The position numbers and the translations under genes are program-made. A stretch of 64,000 nt of DNA from Cohnella thermotolerans DSM 17683. GTDB lineage: Bacteria; Bacillota; Bacilli; Paenibacillales; Paenibacillaceae. Below are positions 9,162 to 17,226 of the stretch, in pieces. Position 1 is the first letter of the stretch, and every line of letters begins with the position of its first letter. The notes beneath the pieces were generated by a model. It was not told where the DNA came from and did not search any database. It saw nothing but the letters and a program-made list of their open reading frames with translations. The DNA is taken from assembly GCF_000429825.1 (NCBI RefSeq), contig NZ_AUCP01000001.1, positions 248,001 to 312,000 on the forward strand, read 5' to 3'.

Positions 9162-11360
9162 TTAATTCAAGGTCACTTCGTACAGCGTGCCGCCGGACGA
9201 TTCCGGTCCGCCTCCGAAGCCGCCAAAGCCGCCGCTGCCTCTCTTGACGCTTGCGGAAGACGCCGAAGTTCCGCTGTCGTATTCGCTGCTCGGGATCTCC
9301 GTCCCGTTCTCCTGAATCCATTGCGTCACTTCCGAATTGCCGCCCCGTCCGCCGCCGGACAGGTAGAAATATTTCACTTGTCCTTCCTGCACCAGTTCCT
9401 TCAGCTTGTCGACCGTCAGAATCGGGTCGCTGCCCGAGAAGCCGCCCATCGCCATCACCGCTTCGCCGGTATGGATAATGTAGGTTTCCGCCGTATTGAC
9501 GTTTGTCGTGGCGAACAGGAATTTCTCACCGGTGTTGTGGGCTTTGAGATATTCGTAAAGGCCTTCGTTGATGCTGCTGACCGAGCCGCCTCGGCCGCCG
9601 CCGAAGCCCGATTGGCTCGAAGGACCGGCAGCCGGAAGTTGGCTGCTCTGCCCGTACACGATCGGCGTGGCCGCCCAATAGAGCGGTGCCAGCAGCAGAA
9701 CGGCCAGAGCCGCGATAGCCGTGTAGTAGGAACGCCGGTTCGTCCAAATGTTCGCCGTCAGGATGACCGACAGGGAGAGCCCGACGACGCCGACGACGAT
9801 CGGCCACAGAATGCCGATTTGATCCGCGTATGGGTACAAAACGTACACTTCAAACGCGGTCGTCGCGGCCACGCCCGCCGGGAGCAGCCAGCGCCGCCAG
9901 CCCGCCCGATCCCGGTAGAAGCTCCACAGCTCCGTCCAGCCCGCTCCGACGAGCGCCGCAATCGGGGGCGCCAGCATGATCAGGTAGTATTGGTGGAAGA
10001 AGCCTGCCACGCTGAAGAAGCCCATGACCGGAAGGAGCCACGCCAGCCAGAAAAGCGTCTCCTTCTGCTTCGCCGTGAGCGGTTGTTTGCGGCGGATGCC
10101 GCTGAGCAGCCCGACCGCCGCGAAGCCGACGAACGGAAGCAGCCAGCTTGCCTGGCCGGACAGCTCCGACTGGAACAGCCGCAGCGGGCCTTTCCTTCCG
10201 GTGTTGAACATGCCGCCACCCGGAAATCCGCCGCCCTGGAAGCCTTGGCGTCCGAGGCGGCCATTGGCGAAGCCGCCGTCCCGGCCGTCTCGGCCGCTCA
10301 TGCCACTTTGGCTGTCCGTGCCGTTCGGAGCGCTCATGCCGTCGTCGCTGGCGCTTCCTTGTCCGCCGGCGTTCCCGCTCGACCCGGGAGCCGCCATTTG
10401 AACGGAGCCGTCAACCGCACTTGAGCCGTTGCCCCGGTTGTTCGAACCGCCGTCGTCCCCCGTTGGCGAGCTGACGGAAGCCGTGCCGTCCGGATTTTGC
10501 ATCCGGAATCCGTTCGGCATGCCGCCGCCGAATCCCCCTCCTCCTCCGCCTCCGCCGATTCCGCGGTTGCCTGTCAGCCTCGATACGCCGTTGTAGCCGA
10601 GCGCCAGCTCCAGCACGGAGTTCGTCTGGCTGCTTCCGATATACGGCCTTTGGTCCTTCGGAACGCTGTCCACGTAGACCGCCCAAGACAGCGAGACGAT
10701 GACGAGCGCGGCCGTCGCCCCGGCCAGAACGGCCACCTTGCGCTTCCAGTTCGTCTTGAACGCGATCAGATAGAACAAATAGAAGGCGGGCAGCACCATA
10801 AACGCCTGCATCATTTTCTCGTTGAAGCCGAGACCCACGACCGCAAAGGCGCCGACCGCCCAGCCCCATTTGCCCGTGCGGACGGCTTTGAACAACAGCC
10901 AGGTCGCCACGAGCAGAGTGAACACCAGCATGGCGTCCACGTTGTTCGTGCGGCTGACCGCCGCCGCGACGGGAGTGCACGCGGCCGCGAAGGCGGCCAG
11001 CCGCGCGGCCAATCGACCGAACGACGGCTTCACGAGAGCATACACGAGAAGCACGGAGCCGACGCCCGCGAGCGCTTGGGGCAAGATGACGCTCCAGCCG
11101 TGCAGGCCGAAAATTTTCGCGCTGATCGTCTGAATCCAGAAGGTGAGCGGCGGTTTATCGACCGTTACGAAACCGCCGGGGTCGAGCGAAGCGTAGAAAA
11201 AGTTATGGAAGCTTTGCAGCATGCTGGTTACGGCCGCCGTATAATAGGCATTCACGTAGTGATCGTTCCAGATGCCGTACACATTCAGAATGGCCGCCAT
11301 CAGAGCGGCAGCCGCCAATGGCCAATCGGGCTTGCGCCCGGATCGCCGTTTGTCGTTCAT
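9162..11360 (-). CDS. ykcB: GT39-type membrane mannosyltransferase-like protein (YkcB/YycA type) with Gly-rich loop
   Basis: The 732-residue integral membrane GT-C glycosyltransferase has an N-terminal first loop containing DKPPLTFWIQTISAKIFGLHGWS in shortened form (residues 68-90), the acidic donor-binding loop of the PMT/ArnT family, followed by many helices. A low-complexity Gly/Ser/Asn segment at about 268-383 interrupts the membrane domain, as in Bacillus YkcB. The extracellular C-terminal domain contains VMAMGGFSGSDP. ATG 11360 follows GAGGGATTTCT. It would move the flipped sugar from the lipid carrier to an external acceptor, completing the ykcC-gtrA pathway. The acceptor is unknown. 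Confidence 0.9.
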   Translation of the reverse strand: MNDKRRSGRKPDWPLAAAALMAAILNVYGIWNDHYVNAYYTAAVTSMLQSFHNFFYASLDPGGFVTVDKPPLTFWIQTISAKIFGLHGWSVILPQALAGVGSVLLVYALVKPSFGRLAARLAAFAAACTPVAAAVSRTNNVDAMLVFTLLVATWLLFKAVRTGKWGWAVGAFAVVGLGFNEKMMQAFMVLPAFYLFYLIAFKTNWKRKVAVLAGATAALVIVSLSWAVYVDSVPKDQRPYIGSSQTNSVLELALGYNGVSRLTGNRGIGGGGGGGGFGGGMPNGFRMQNPDGTASVSSPTGDDGGSNNRGNGSSAVDGSVQMAAPGSSGNAGGQGSASDDGMSAPNGTDSQSGMSGRDGRDGGFANGRLGRQGFQGGGFPGGGMFNTGRKGPLRLFQSELSGQASWLLPFVGFAAVGLLSGIRRKQPLTAKQKETLFWLAWLLPVMGFFSVAGFFHQYYLIMLAPPIAALVGAGWTELWSFYRDRAGWRRWLLPAGVAATTAFEVYVLYPYADQIGILWPIVVGVVGLSLSVILTANIWTNRRSYYTAIAALAVLLLAPLYWAATPIVYGQSSQLPAAGPSSQSGFGGGRGGSVSSINEGLYEYLKAHNTGEKFLFATTNVNTAETYIIHTGEAVMAMGGFSGSDPILTVDKLKELVQEGQVKYFYLSGGGRGGNSEVTQWIQENGTEIPSSEYDSGTSASSASVKRGSGGFGGFGGGPESSGGTLYEVTLN

Positions 11361-11393
11361 AGAAATCCCTCGTTTCTGTGTTTGCCTTGTCTC

Positions 11394-11411
11394 GATAAAC
11401 AAGATAAACAA
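11394..11411. repeat. Perfect tandem 9-bp repeat upstream of ykcB
   Basis: GATAAACAA occurs twice head to tail (11394-11402 and 11403-11411), 34-51 bases before the ykcB start. Its place in the 5' region of the glycosylation operon makes it a candidate regulator-binding site, but no regulator can be named. Confidence 0.55.
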
Positions 11412-11568
11412 CAAAACTTAAATCAAACTGAAACGAGGATGAGGGGGGATTAAAGTTCGCGGGCGAAAGGGGAGGCGACTGGTCAAACGGTGAACCTCAG
11501 CTCTGTAACCCGACATTAGCGGCTTACGGCTCGCCAAACGGCCCCCCACACACAAAGCGCAAACAAAA

Positions 11569-11601
11569 AAACCTCCGATCCGCGCCATGCGGTCGGAGGT
11601 T
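11569..11601 (-). terminator. Terminator after the MFS gene
   Basis: AACCTCCGA pairs with TCGGAGGTT across a 14-base loop. On the minus strand it is followed by a run of seven T, ten bases after the MFS stop. It also closes the 200-base interval 11361-11568, which otherwise holds only the ykcB upstream region. Confidence 0.88.
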
Positions 11602-11611
11602 TCCAAATCCA

Positions 11612-12790
11612 TTACCGTTCCGCGCTCGCCAAGGCGCGGTCTTCGCTGCGGAAGCGGGCCAGCAGGCCGAGCGCGGCAAGCGACAGCGCGCCGGAGACGA
11701 TGAACGGCAGAAACGCGTACAGGCCGAGCAGCGACGTTCCGAGAATCGGCCCGACAATGCGGCCGAGGCTGTCCATCGACGAGCTGAGGCCCGAGGCGAC
11801 GCCTTGTTCGACCTTCGTTTTCTGCGTAATCAGCGAGGTGACGCAAGGCCGGATCAGTGAGTTGCCGATGCCGAAAATACACAGGTAAACGGTGGCCGTT
11901 CCCCAGTGGCGGGCGGTCAGCAGCAGGAAAAAGCCGAGCGCCGAAATGATCAGGCCCGCGGCGATGTACGCTCCCTCCTGCCCCTTCTTGACCCTGCGCC
12001 GCACGACGCCGCCCTGGACGAGAGCGCCGACAATGCCGCAGAAGAAAAACATATAGCCGACGTTGCGCGGCGTAGCGTCGAACCGCTCCATGCCGAACAG
12101 CTGCATCGTCGCCTCCAGGATGGCCAGCGAGAATGTCACAAAAAAGGCGAGCACGTACAAGTTTTTGAGCGGCCCCTGGAACGCGGTCCAGCGGGACACC
12201 TTCGGCTGCTTCGCGATCTCGGCCCGCCGCTCCGGCGGCAGCGATTCCCGCAGCTTGCTCCAGGCGGCGGCGAAGGTGACGAGCGCCAGCCCGGCCGCCG
12301 CGTAGAACGGCGCCGCCAGCGAGATTCGGCTCAGCTCTCCGCCGACGAACGGTCCGAACGTAAAGCCGAGCCCGATGCTCATGCCGACGACGGCCATTCC
12401 TTTCGTCCGTTCCTCGTTCGTCGTAATGTCCGCGACGTAAGCGACGATGCAGGCGGTCACAGCGCCGGAGAACAAGCCTCCGAGCAGGCGCGACACGTAC
12501 ATCATGGCGAGGTTGTCGATGAACAGCCCGAACAGCAGGAAGCTGAGGCAGAAGCCAAGCACGCCGGTCATAATGACCGGACGCCGGCCGATCCGGCCCG
12601 ACAGTTTTCCCCAGAAGGGGGATAATAGAAAGGATACGAGCGAATACAGCGACAGCATCGCTCCGGTATGAAGCCTCGCCCGTTCCGGGTCGATATCGGT
12701 CACGGCTTGCGGCAGAACGGGAATAATGATGCCGAATCCGATGAAGGTCGTCACGAGCATAAGCGCGACGATTACCAGCTTGCTTCGCAA
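11612..12790 (-). CDS. MFS multidrug/tetracycline-type efflux transporter
   Basis: The 392-residue protein has 12 predicted helices and the drug:H+ antiporter signatures. Motif A is GKLSGRIGRRPVIMTGVLG after helix 2, with SRLLGGLFSG and GLGFTFGPFVGG (motif C-like) downstream. The start is a TTG at 12790 with GGAGGAG 9 bases upstream; earlier in-frame starts lack a ribosome site and would precede the first helix. It is monocistronic, divergent from speA and followed by a clean terminator. Relatives include TetA and NorA/Bmr-like pumps; the substrate cannot be predicted. Confidence 0.93.
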   Translation of the reverse strand: MRSKLVIVALMLVTTFIGFGIIIPVLPQAVTDIDPERARLHTGAMLSLYSLVSFLLSPFWGKLSGRIGRRPVIMTGVLGFCLSFLLFGLFIDNLAMMYVSRLLGGLFSGAVTACIVAYVADITTNEERTKGMAVVGMSIGLGFTFGPFVGGELSRISLAAPFYAAAGLALVTFAAAWSKLRESLPPERRAEIAKQPKVSRWTAFQGPLKNLYVLAFFVTFSLAILEATMQLFGMERFDATPRNVGYMFFFCGIVGALVQGGVVRRRVKKGQEGAYIAAGLIISALGFFLLLTARHWGTATVYLCIFGIGNSLIRPCVTSLITQKTKVEQGVASGLSSSMDSLGRIVGPILGTSLLGLYAFLPFIVSGALSLAALGLLARFRSEDRALASAER

Positions 12791-12952
12791 AGCGATTCTC
12801 TCCTCCGGTGCGAATGTGTTCCGACTCCATAAAATATGGTAGCACAGCCGCAAGTCCGTTCCAAATCCCGTTTGATGGCGTTTTCGTGACAGCTTGCGGC
12901 CGGATGCGTTCCCGTGGCGGTGCTCCCCCGTCCCGCGCCGGATCGCCGAATG

Positions 12953-12980
12953 TTGCATTCCCCCCCATTTTTGCTATACT
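12953..12980 (+). promoter_or_regulatory. Putative sigma-A promoter of speA
   Basis: TTGCAT (12953-12958) and TATACT (12975-12980) are separated by 16 bases, about 50 bases before the speA start. Confidence 0.55.
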
Positions 12981-13033
12981 CATGCTTGTTCATTCAACCG
13001 TACGTTACGGCATGGAAAGGCAGGCGCTTATCT

Positions 13034-14503
13034 TTGGATCATTCCCGCACTCCCCTGTTCGACGCCCTGTTGCGTCACGCGGCGCAGAATCCGGTACAAT
13101 TCCATATCCCGGGCCATAAGAAAGGAACCGGCATGGACCCGGCGTTTCGCGAATATATCGGGCAGAACGTGCTCGACATCGACCTGATCAACATCGCGCC
13201 GCTCGATGACCTTCATCAGCCTGTCGGCGTGATCCTGGAAGCGCAGCAGCTGGCGGCCGACGCGTTCGGCGCCGACGCCACCTTCTTCTCCGTGCAGGGA
13301 ACGAGCAGCGCCATCATGGCGATGATTCTGGCGGTATGCGGCCAAGGCGACAAAATCATCGTTCCGCGCAACGTTCATAAATCGGTCTTGTCCGCGATCA
13401 TCTTCTCCGGGGCTCGCCCGGTGTTCTTGTCCCCGGTGCGCGACCGCAATCTCGGGATCGACCACGGCATTACGACCCGCTCGGTGCGGCGGGCGCTCGA
13501 ACGGCATCCCGACGCCGCCGCCGTGCTCGTCATCAACCCGACCTATTTCGGCGTCTGCGCCAATCTGAAGGAGATCGTCGATCTCGTCCACGAGTACGAC
13601 ATTCCGGTGCTCGTCGACGAGGCCCACGGCGCGCTCATCCATTTCTCGGACCGGCTGCCGATGTCCGCCATGCAGGCCGGCGCTGACATGGCCGCCACCA
13701 GCGTTCACAAGCTGGGCGGTTCGATGACCCAAAGCTCGATTCTCAACGTCCGCGCCGGCCGCGTCAACATTCAGCGGGTGCAGACGATACTCAGCATGCT
13801 GACGACGACGTCGACGTCTTATCCGCTGCTCGCTTCGCTCGACGCGGCCCGCCGCCAGCTCGCGCTGCACGGGCGGGAGCTCGCGGAGCGAACGGTCCGG
13901 CTGGCCCAGGAAGCGCGGGAGGCCATCAACAAGATCGAAGGTCTGTATTGCTTCGGTGAAGAGCTTCTCGGCGACGAGGCGACTCACGATTACGACCCGA
14001 CGAAGCTGACGATTCACGTGCGCCATCTCGGCATTACGGGATACGATGCGGAAAATTGGCTGCGCGAGCGTTACCGCCTCGAAGTCGAGCTGAGCGATAT
14101 GTACAACATCCTCTGCCTCGTGACGCCGGGCGACGACGCGGAATCGCTGGGCATCCTCGTCGAAGCTCTCGCCCGCATGGCTGACGAGTTCCGTCATACT
14201 CGGGAGGTAAAGGATGTCGTTGTGAGAATTCCGGAAATTCCGCATCTGTCGCTGACGCCCCGGGATGCCTTCTACGGCGAGACGGAGGCGGTGCCGCTGA
14301 CCGAATCGGCCGGACGGATCATCGCGGAATTCATCTACGTCTATCCGCCCGGCATTCCGATCCTGCTCCCGGGAGAAGTCATCTCCCAGGAGAATATCGA
14401 TTATATCGTCGAGCATTTGGACGTCGGCTTGCCGGTCAAAGGACCGGAAGACCGCTCCGTTCGGCAAATCAAAGTCATCGTGGAGGAGACGGCCATCTCC
14501 TGA
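13034..14503 (+). CDS. speA: Arginine (Orn/Lys/Arg family) decarboxylase
   Basis: The 489-residue, fold-type I PLP enzyme matches the short Gram-positive decarboxylase family (SpeA/YaaO) of about 490 residues. Visible are the N-terminal FHIPGHKKGTGM, the aspartate motif DEAHGA (195-200) that contacts the PLP ring, and the Schiff-base lysine in ATSVHKLGGSMTQ (Lys226). A C-terminal domain contains IYVYPPGIPILLPGE. The start is a TTG at 13034; GGAAAGG lies 13 bases upstream, so the start is less firm than the identity. It probably makes agmatine for polyamine synthesis. Substrate preference between Arg, Lys and Orn cannot be read from sequence alone. Confidence 0.92.
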   Translation: MDHSRTPLFDALLRHAAQNPVQFHIPGHKKGTGMDPAFREYIGQNVLDIDLINIAPLDDLHQPVGVILEAQQLAADAFGADATFFSVQGTSSAIMAMILAVCGQGDKIIVPRNVHKSVLSAIIFSGARPVFLSPVRDRNLGIDHGITTRSVRRALERHPDAAAVLVINPTYFGVCANLKEIVDLVHEYDIPVLVDEAHGALIHFSDRLPMSAMQAGADMAATSVHKLGGSMTQSSILNVRAGRVNIQRVQTILSMLTTTSTSYPLLASLDAARRQLALHGRELAERTVRLAQEAREAINKIEGLYCFGEELLGDEATHDYDPTKLTIHVRHLGITGYDAENWLRERYRLEVELSDMYNILCLVTPGDDAESLGILVEALARMADEFRHTREVKDVVVRIPEIPHLSLTPRDAFYGETEAVPLTESAGRIIAEFIYVYPPGIPILLPGEVISQENIDYIVEHLDVGLPVKGPEDRSVRQIKVIVEETAIS

Positions 14504-14527
14504 CTGTCTGCAGCCCGACGGCAACCA

Positions 14528-14567
14528 AAGCCCCCGCTTCCGGCATCGGCACCGGCTGCGGGGGCTT
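14528..14567. terminator. Terminator after speA
   Basis: AAGCCCCCGC pairs with GCGGGGGCTT, followed by TTG and TTC. It also forms the breakpoint of the truncated minus-strand fragment next to it. Confidence 0.85.
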
Positions 14568-14687
14568 TGTTCATTCGGCTGGTCGCTGTTATAGACGATG
14601 GCGAAGTCGAACCGGCTGCTCTCGGAAGCGCATCCGACAAAGTTCACATTAGACGATTCCGTCAAGTCGTACAGAGGCTCGAACATC
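14568..14687 (-). pseudogene. N-terminal remnant of a small DUF3055-like protein
   Basis: An ATG at 14687 with a perfect GGAGGAGGG ribosome site opens a reading frame beginning MFEPLYDLTESSNVNFVGCA, then SRFDFAIVYNSDQ. This resembles, from memory, the first 35-40 residues of the roughly 90-residue DUF3055 (SAV0927-type) family. After about residue 38 the frame runs into the speA terminator and then continues antisense through speA with no natural stop, so the C-terminal half has been lost. The intact start signal means a short chimeric peptide could still be made. Confidence 0.5.
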
Positions 14688-14716
14688 ACGTCCCTCCTCC
14701 GCAGCAACGGAACTCG

Positions 14717-14745
14717 TTGCCAATCCGTTCCGCAGATGCTATCAT
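14717..14745 (+). promoter_or_regulatory. Putative sigma-A promoter of the DUF1885 gene
   Basis: TTGCCA (14717-14722) and TATCAT (14740-14745) have a 17-base spacer, 22 bases before the ATG at 14768. Confidence 0.6.
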
Positions 14746-14767
14746 TTCCCTTGGGGGGTGGCTACCG

Positions 14768-15187
14768 ATGAGTCAAAGCGCTTACATTTCGCTTGTTCAA
14801 GGATCCGCCGCAGATCGGATTGCCTTGGAGGACGTGAAGGAGCATCTTCTGCATTACCGGGAACAAACCTCGCTTACCGGGCAGCAGTTGGATTGGAATT
14901 ACGCGGAGGCGGCATTCCCCTATTCCATCGAGACCAAGCCCGGCGAAGAAGAGCGGTGGTTCTATCTGAAGGGCAAAACCCCGCAGTACCGCTTCATTCT
15001 GTTCGGAACGGGCGTTCGCTCCGAAGGCGAAGCCGAAATTCCGTTCGTTCACGTCGTCCTTCCCGATGGAGCGACCCACGGGGACAAGTCCAAAGCCAAC
15101 GAATTTTGCAAGTGGCTGGGCAAGCGTCTGCTGGCCGAAGTGAAGCTGTTCAACGGGCGCATCCTTTCCTATAACCCTCGGAAATAA
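14768..15187 (+). CDS. DUF1885 family protein
   Basis: The 139-residue soluble protein has the features I associate with DUF1885. The N-terminus MSQSAYISLVQGSA is followed by WNYAEAAFPYSIE, RWFYLKGKTPQYRFILFGTG and the highly conserved ATHGDKSKANEFCKWLGKR near the C-terminus, ending in LFNGRILSYNPRK. A Geobacillus structure exists for this family but no biochemical role is established. ATG 14768 follows GGGGGGTGG. It is a single gene with its own promoter and terminator. Confidence 0.88.
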   Translation: MSQSAYISLVQGSAADRIALEDVKEHLLHYREQTSLTGQQLDWNYAEAAFPYSIETKPGEEERWFYLKGKTPQYRFILFGTGVRSEGEAEIPFVHVVLPDGATHGDKSKANEFCKWLGKRLLAEVKLFNGRILSYNPRK

Positions 15188-15199
15188 ACGGCGCAACAA

Positions 15200-15242
15200 A
15201 GAGCCGCTCCTTCGTCCGTTGCGGACGCCGGAGCGGCTCTTG
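15200..15242. terminator. Terminator between convergent DUF1885 and DUF1292 genes
   Basis: AGAGCCGCTCC (15200-15210) pairs with GGAGCGGCTCT (15230-15240) around a loop that itself folds. There is only a short T tract on either side. Confidence 0.8.
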
Positions 15243-15268
15243 CCCGTTAAGCCTGAACAAGGGTCGAA

Positions 15269-15559
15269 TCAGTCCGCTTCCTGTGCAACCAATTCTTCGT
15301 ATACTTTCATAACGCGCTCCCACTCTTCATCGTCTTCGATGTTGACGAGCACTTCGTCTTCCCCATCTTCCTCGATGCGGAAGATGACGCCGTCGTCCTC
15401 GGGATCGTTGCGATCGAGCAGTACCGCGTACGCCTGATCGCCGCTCTCAAAAGTATACACAAGCACCATCTCGTGTTCGTTGCCGTCTTCGTCCGTTACG
15501 ACGAACACGGCCTCTTCGTGCTCGTGATCGCAATTTTCGTCATGAACATGATCGCTCAT
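15269..15559 (-). CDS. DUF1292 (YrzB-type) acidic protein
   Basis: The 96-residue protein is extremely acidic (net charge below -25). It has a His/Asp/Glu-rich start (MSDHVHDENCDHEHEE) and the DUF1292 core ITDEDGNEHE-like segment (VVTDEDGNEHEMVLVYTFES), ending EWERVMKVYEELVAQ. The family is widespread in Firmicutes, often beside ruvX (yrrK) and mtnN-type loci, with no known function. ATG 15559 follows GGAGGTTCTCC. The Cys/His-rich first 15 residues could bind metal; that is inference. Confidence 0.88.
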   Translation of the reverse strand: MSDHVHDENCDHEHEEAVFVVTDEDGNEHEMVLVYTFESGDQAYAVLLDRNDPEDDGVIFRIEEDGEDEVLVNIEDDEEWERVMKVYEELVAQEAD

Positions 15560-15674
15560 GGAGAACCTCCGTTCGATCGGTTGAATTTACCTGCTTCCGT
15601 ATCGTACCATTTCACGGCCTATCCGGTCAAACGAAGCGCCCCGCCCTGCACCGGTCGGAGCGCGCCGGAACGCC

Positions 15675-16250
15675 TTATTTGGAGATGATCGTCTTCTCGG
15701 ATACGACTTGCATAGGGGAGTTGTCGGAGGGCTTCATCCAGAAGCGAACCGTGTATTTCCCGCTGTATTTGAATTCATAGGACGTGTCGGCGGACGTGAA
15801 CCAGAAGTTGTCCTTGTCCGAAGGGAAGTCGCCGTCCTTGTCGGTGCGGCCGTCGATCCATGTCTCGTCTCCGTACGGATCGGCGATCGTCACCTTGAAG
15901 CCGCTGATGCTCGTCTGCAAATTGTCGATCTGCGCGAACACCCGGAAGCTGACTTTGCCTTTGGCTACCGAGCCGAAAGGCTTGTTGCCGGTCATCAGGA
16001 ACATGTGCACGTTCGGTTTGTAGATCGTCACCTTCTTCGCGCTGTCGTCCCAGGCGACAATCCCCTGCACGACGTCGCCAAGCGAGCGGACGCCGACGTA
16101 AGCCTTGCCGTCGATGAGCGTTCCGTCGTCGTCCATCTCCTGCTTGTTGAATATGATCTTCACCTTCTGCGAGACCGTGTCCGCAAAAATAGCCGTGCCG
16201 CCCAGCAACGTAAGCACCACGGTTAATAAGAGAAGCTTGCGGATTCTCAT
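15675..16250 (-). CDS. Secreted stalk-domain (copper amine oxidase N-like) protein
   Basis: The 191-residue protein starts with a clear signal peptide (MRIRKLLLLTVVLTLLGGTA, cleavage near IFA-DT). A Cu-amine-oxidase-N/stalk domain follows: KIIFNKQEMDDDGTLIDGKA, then YVGVRSLGDVVQGIVAWDD. In Paenibacillaceae this domain is a common cell-surface module. The C-terminal half (about 85-190) is a beta-rich region (KYSGKYTVRFWMKPSDNSPM) resembling an Ig-like fold. ATG 16250 follows GGAGGTAATGACGG. It is a single gene of unknown function. Confidence 0.85.
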   Translation of the reverse strand: MRIRKLLLLTVVLTLLGGTAIFADTVSQKVKIIFNKQEMDDDGTLIDGKAYVGVRSLGDVVQGIVAWDDSAKKVTIYKPNVHMFLMTGNKPFGSVAKGKVSFRVFAQIDNLQTSISGFKVTIADPYGDETWIDGRTDKDGDFPSDKDNFWFTSADTSYEFKYSGKYTVRFWMKPSDNSPMQVVSEKTIISK

Positions 16251-16343
16251 CCGTCATTACCTCCGTCGTCCCCGTCTGTTTCCTGGTCTGTATTTGGTTA
16301 TACCAACCTCGACAGGAAAAGTTGCGGACTGGAGGAAAAAATG

Positions 16344-16571
16344 CTACAGAGCCGCCTTAACGGCCGCCTTCGGCAGCGTCAGGACGCAAGGAACGCCGTT
16401 GCCTACGGCGCCGGGAGCGGACATCCGGGCGAAATACGCCAGTCCCCTCGCGCACGGGGTGGGACATACCGCGCATACGTCCGAAGTTACGATTTTCATC
16501 TGCGGCTGCTGGCTGTCCGAGGAAGCCCTCTTCTTTTTGACCGTTTTCGCTTTGCCCGCCGGTTTGTTCAT
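16344..16571 (-). CDS. Small four-cysteine protein, 75 aa
   Basis: The protein has a Lys-rich N-terminus (MNKPAGKAKTVKKKRASSDS) followed by DVCAVCPTPCARGL and a conserved-looking tail AYFARMSAPGAVGNGVPCVL. Cys33, Cys36, Cys40 and Cys62 form a CxxCxxxC plus distal C pattern that could hold a metal or a disulfide. ATG 16571 follows GGGGAATCGGCG. I do not know a named family. The compact motif and good start signal suggest a real gene rather than a chance frame. Confidence 0.6.
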   Translation of the reverse strand: MNKPAGKAKTVKKKRASSDSQQPQMKIVTSDVCAVCPTPCARGLAYFARMSAPGAVGNGVPCVLTLPKAAVKAAL

Positions 16572-16730
16572 CGCCGATTCCCCTTATTCGAACCGAATTC
16601 GTCCCCGATAAGGTATGCGCGGAGGCCGCGATCGGTGATTGGGCGCCTGGGCGTAAGCAAGCCGGGTGTTCAAAACCGCGAATATCCGCTATGATGGAAG
16701 AACGTACGGGCGAAAGGAAGCTGATCGATT

Positions 16731-16832
16731 GTGGTGACCACGTATATCGTGGCGGGCATTATCGCCGTCATTATTATTTTGTTGTGCGTCTGGGTAACGG
16801 GCAAAGCCTATTCCCGGAAATGGGAAGAATGA
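16731..16832 (+). CDS. Small single-pass membrane protein, 33 aa
   Basis: A frame starting GTG at 16731 (or the adjacent GTG at 16734) encodes VVTTYIVAGIIAVIIILLCV and then WVTGKAYSRKWEE. That is a single hydrophobic helix with a positively charged cytoplasmic tail. GAAAGGAAG lies 10 bases upstream and a strong terminator begins 5 bases after the stop, so it is a complete transcription unit. It resembles small Bacillales membrane peptides such as YtzI in layout, though I cannot assign it to that family with confidence. Confidence 0.65.
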   Translation: MVTTYIVAGIIAVIIILLCVWVTGKAYSRKWEE

Positions 16833-16837
16833 AAAAC

Positions 16838-16877
16838 AAGAAGCTCCGATGCGCGCTAGGCGCGATCGGAGCTTCTT
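16838..16877. terminator. Bidirectional terminator
   Basis: AAGAAGCTCCGAT pairs with ATCGGAGCTTCTT around a self-complementary GCGCGC..GCGCG core. It serves the small membrane protein gene and the convergent lipoprotein gene. Confidence 0.88.
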
Positions 16878-16901
16878 CGTAGCGGCAACGTCCGAGAGGC
16901 G

Positions 16902-17132
16902 CTACCAGCTTCTCGGCGTGAACTTTCCCCCGGATGCGGGCCCCGGCGCATATACGTCTCCGGTGACGCTCTCGATTCCGCGTCCGTAGACGTTCGCCGA
17001 GACGGCTCGCTCTTGCGGCGGCGCGGGCGCGATCCGGCAAGCGCCCAGCACGGCCGACAGCGCGGCCATGATCGCCGCGGCGCCCGCGGCGCGAAGCAGC
17101 TGCCGCCGAATCGGAGCCTTTCGAATCCCCAT
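16902..17132 (-). CDS. Small lipoprotein, 76 aa
   Basis: Starting at ATG 17132 (AAGGAGAG upstream), the protein has an Arg-rich n-region, a hydrophobic segment and a lipobox SAVLGAC. It is thus a signal peptidase II substrate of about 45 mature residues, Pro/Gly/Ala-rich, with no known domain (ending GGKFTPRSW). A longer in-frame start at 17171 lacks a ribosome site. The function is unknown. Confidence 0.6.
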   Translation of the reverse strand: MGIRKAPIRRQLLRAAGAAAIMAALSAVLGACRIAPAPPQERAVSANVYGRGIESVTGDVYAPGPASGGKFTPRSW

Positions 17133-17226
17133 CTCGATTCTCTCCTTGGACAGACCTTCCTGCAGTTCCATTCTGTCCGAGGCCGAGGAGGATTATTCCG
17201 CAAGTCGCCGTATCGCGAACACGGCT

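Noticed and set aside
13028-14567. Continuation of the DUF3055-like frame antisense to speA for about 500 codons
   Set aside because: No conserved features after residue 38; it is just an open antisense frame over a GC-rich gene.
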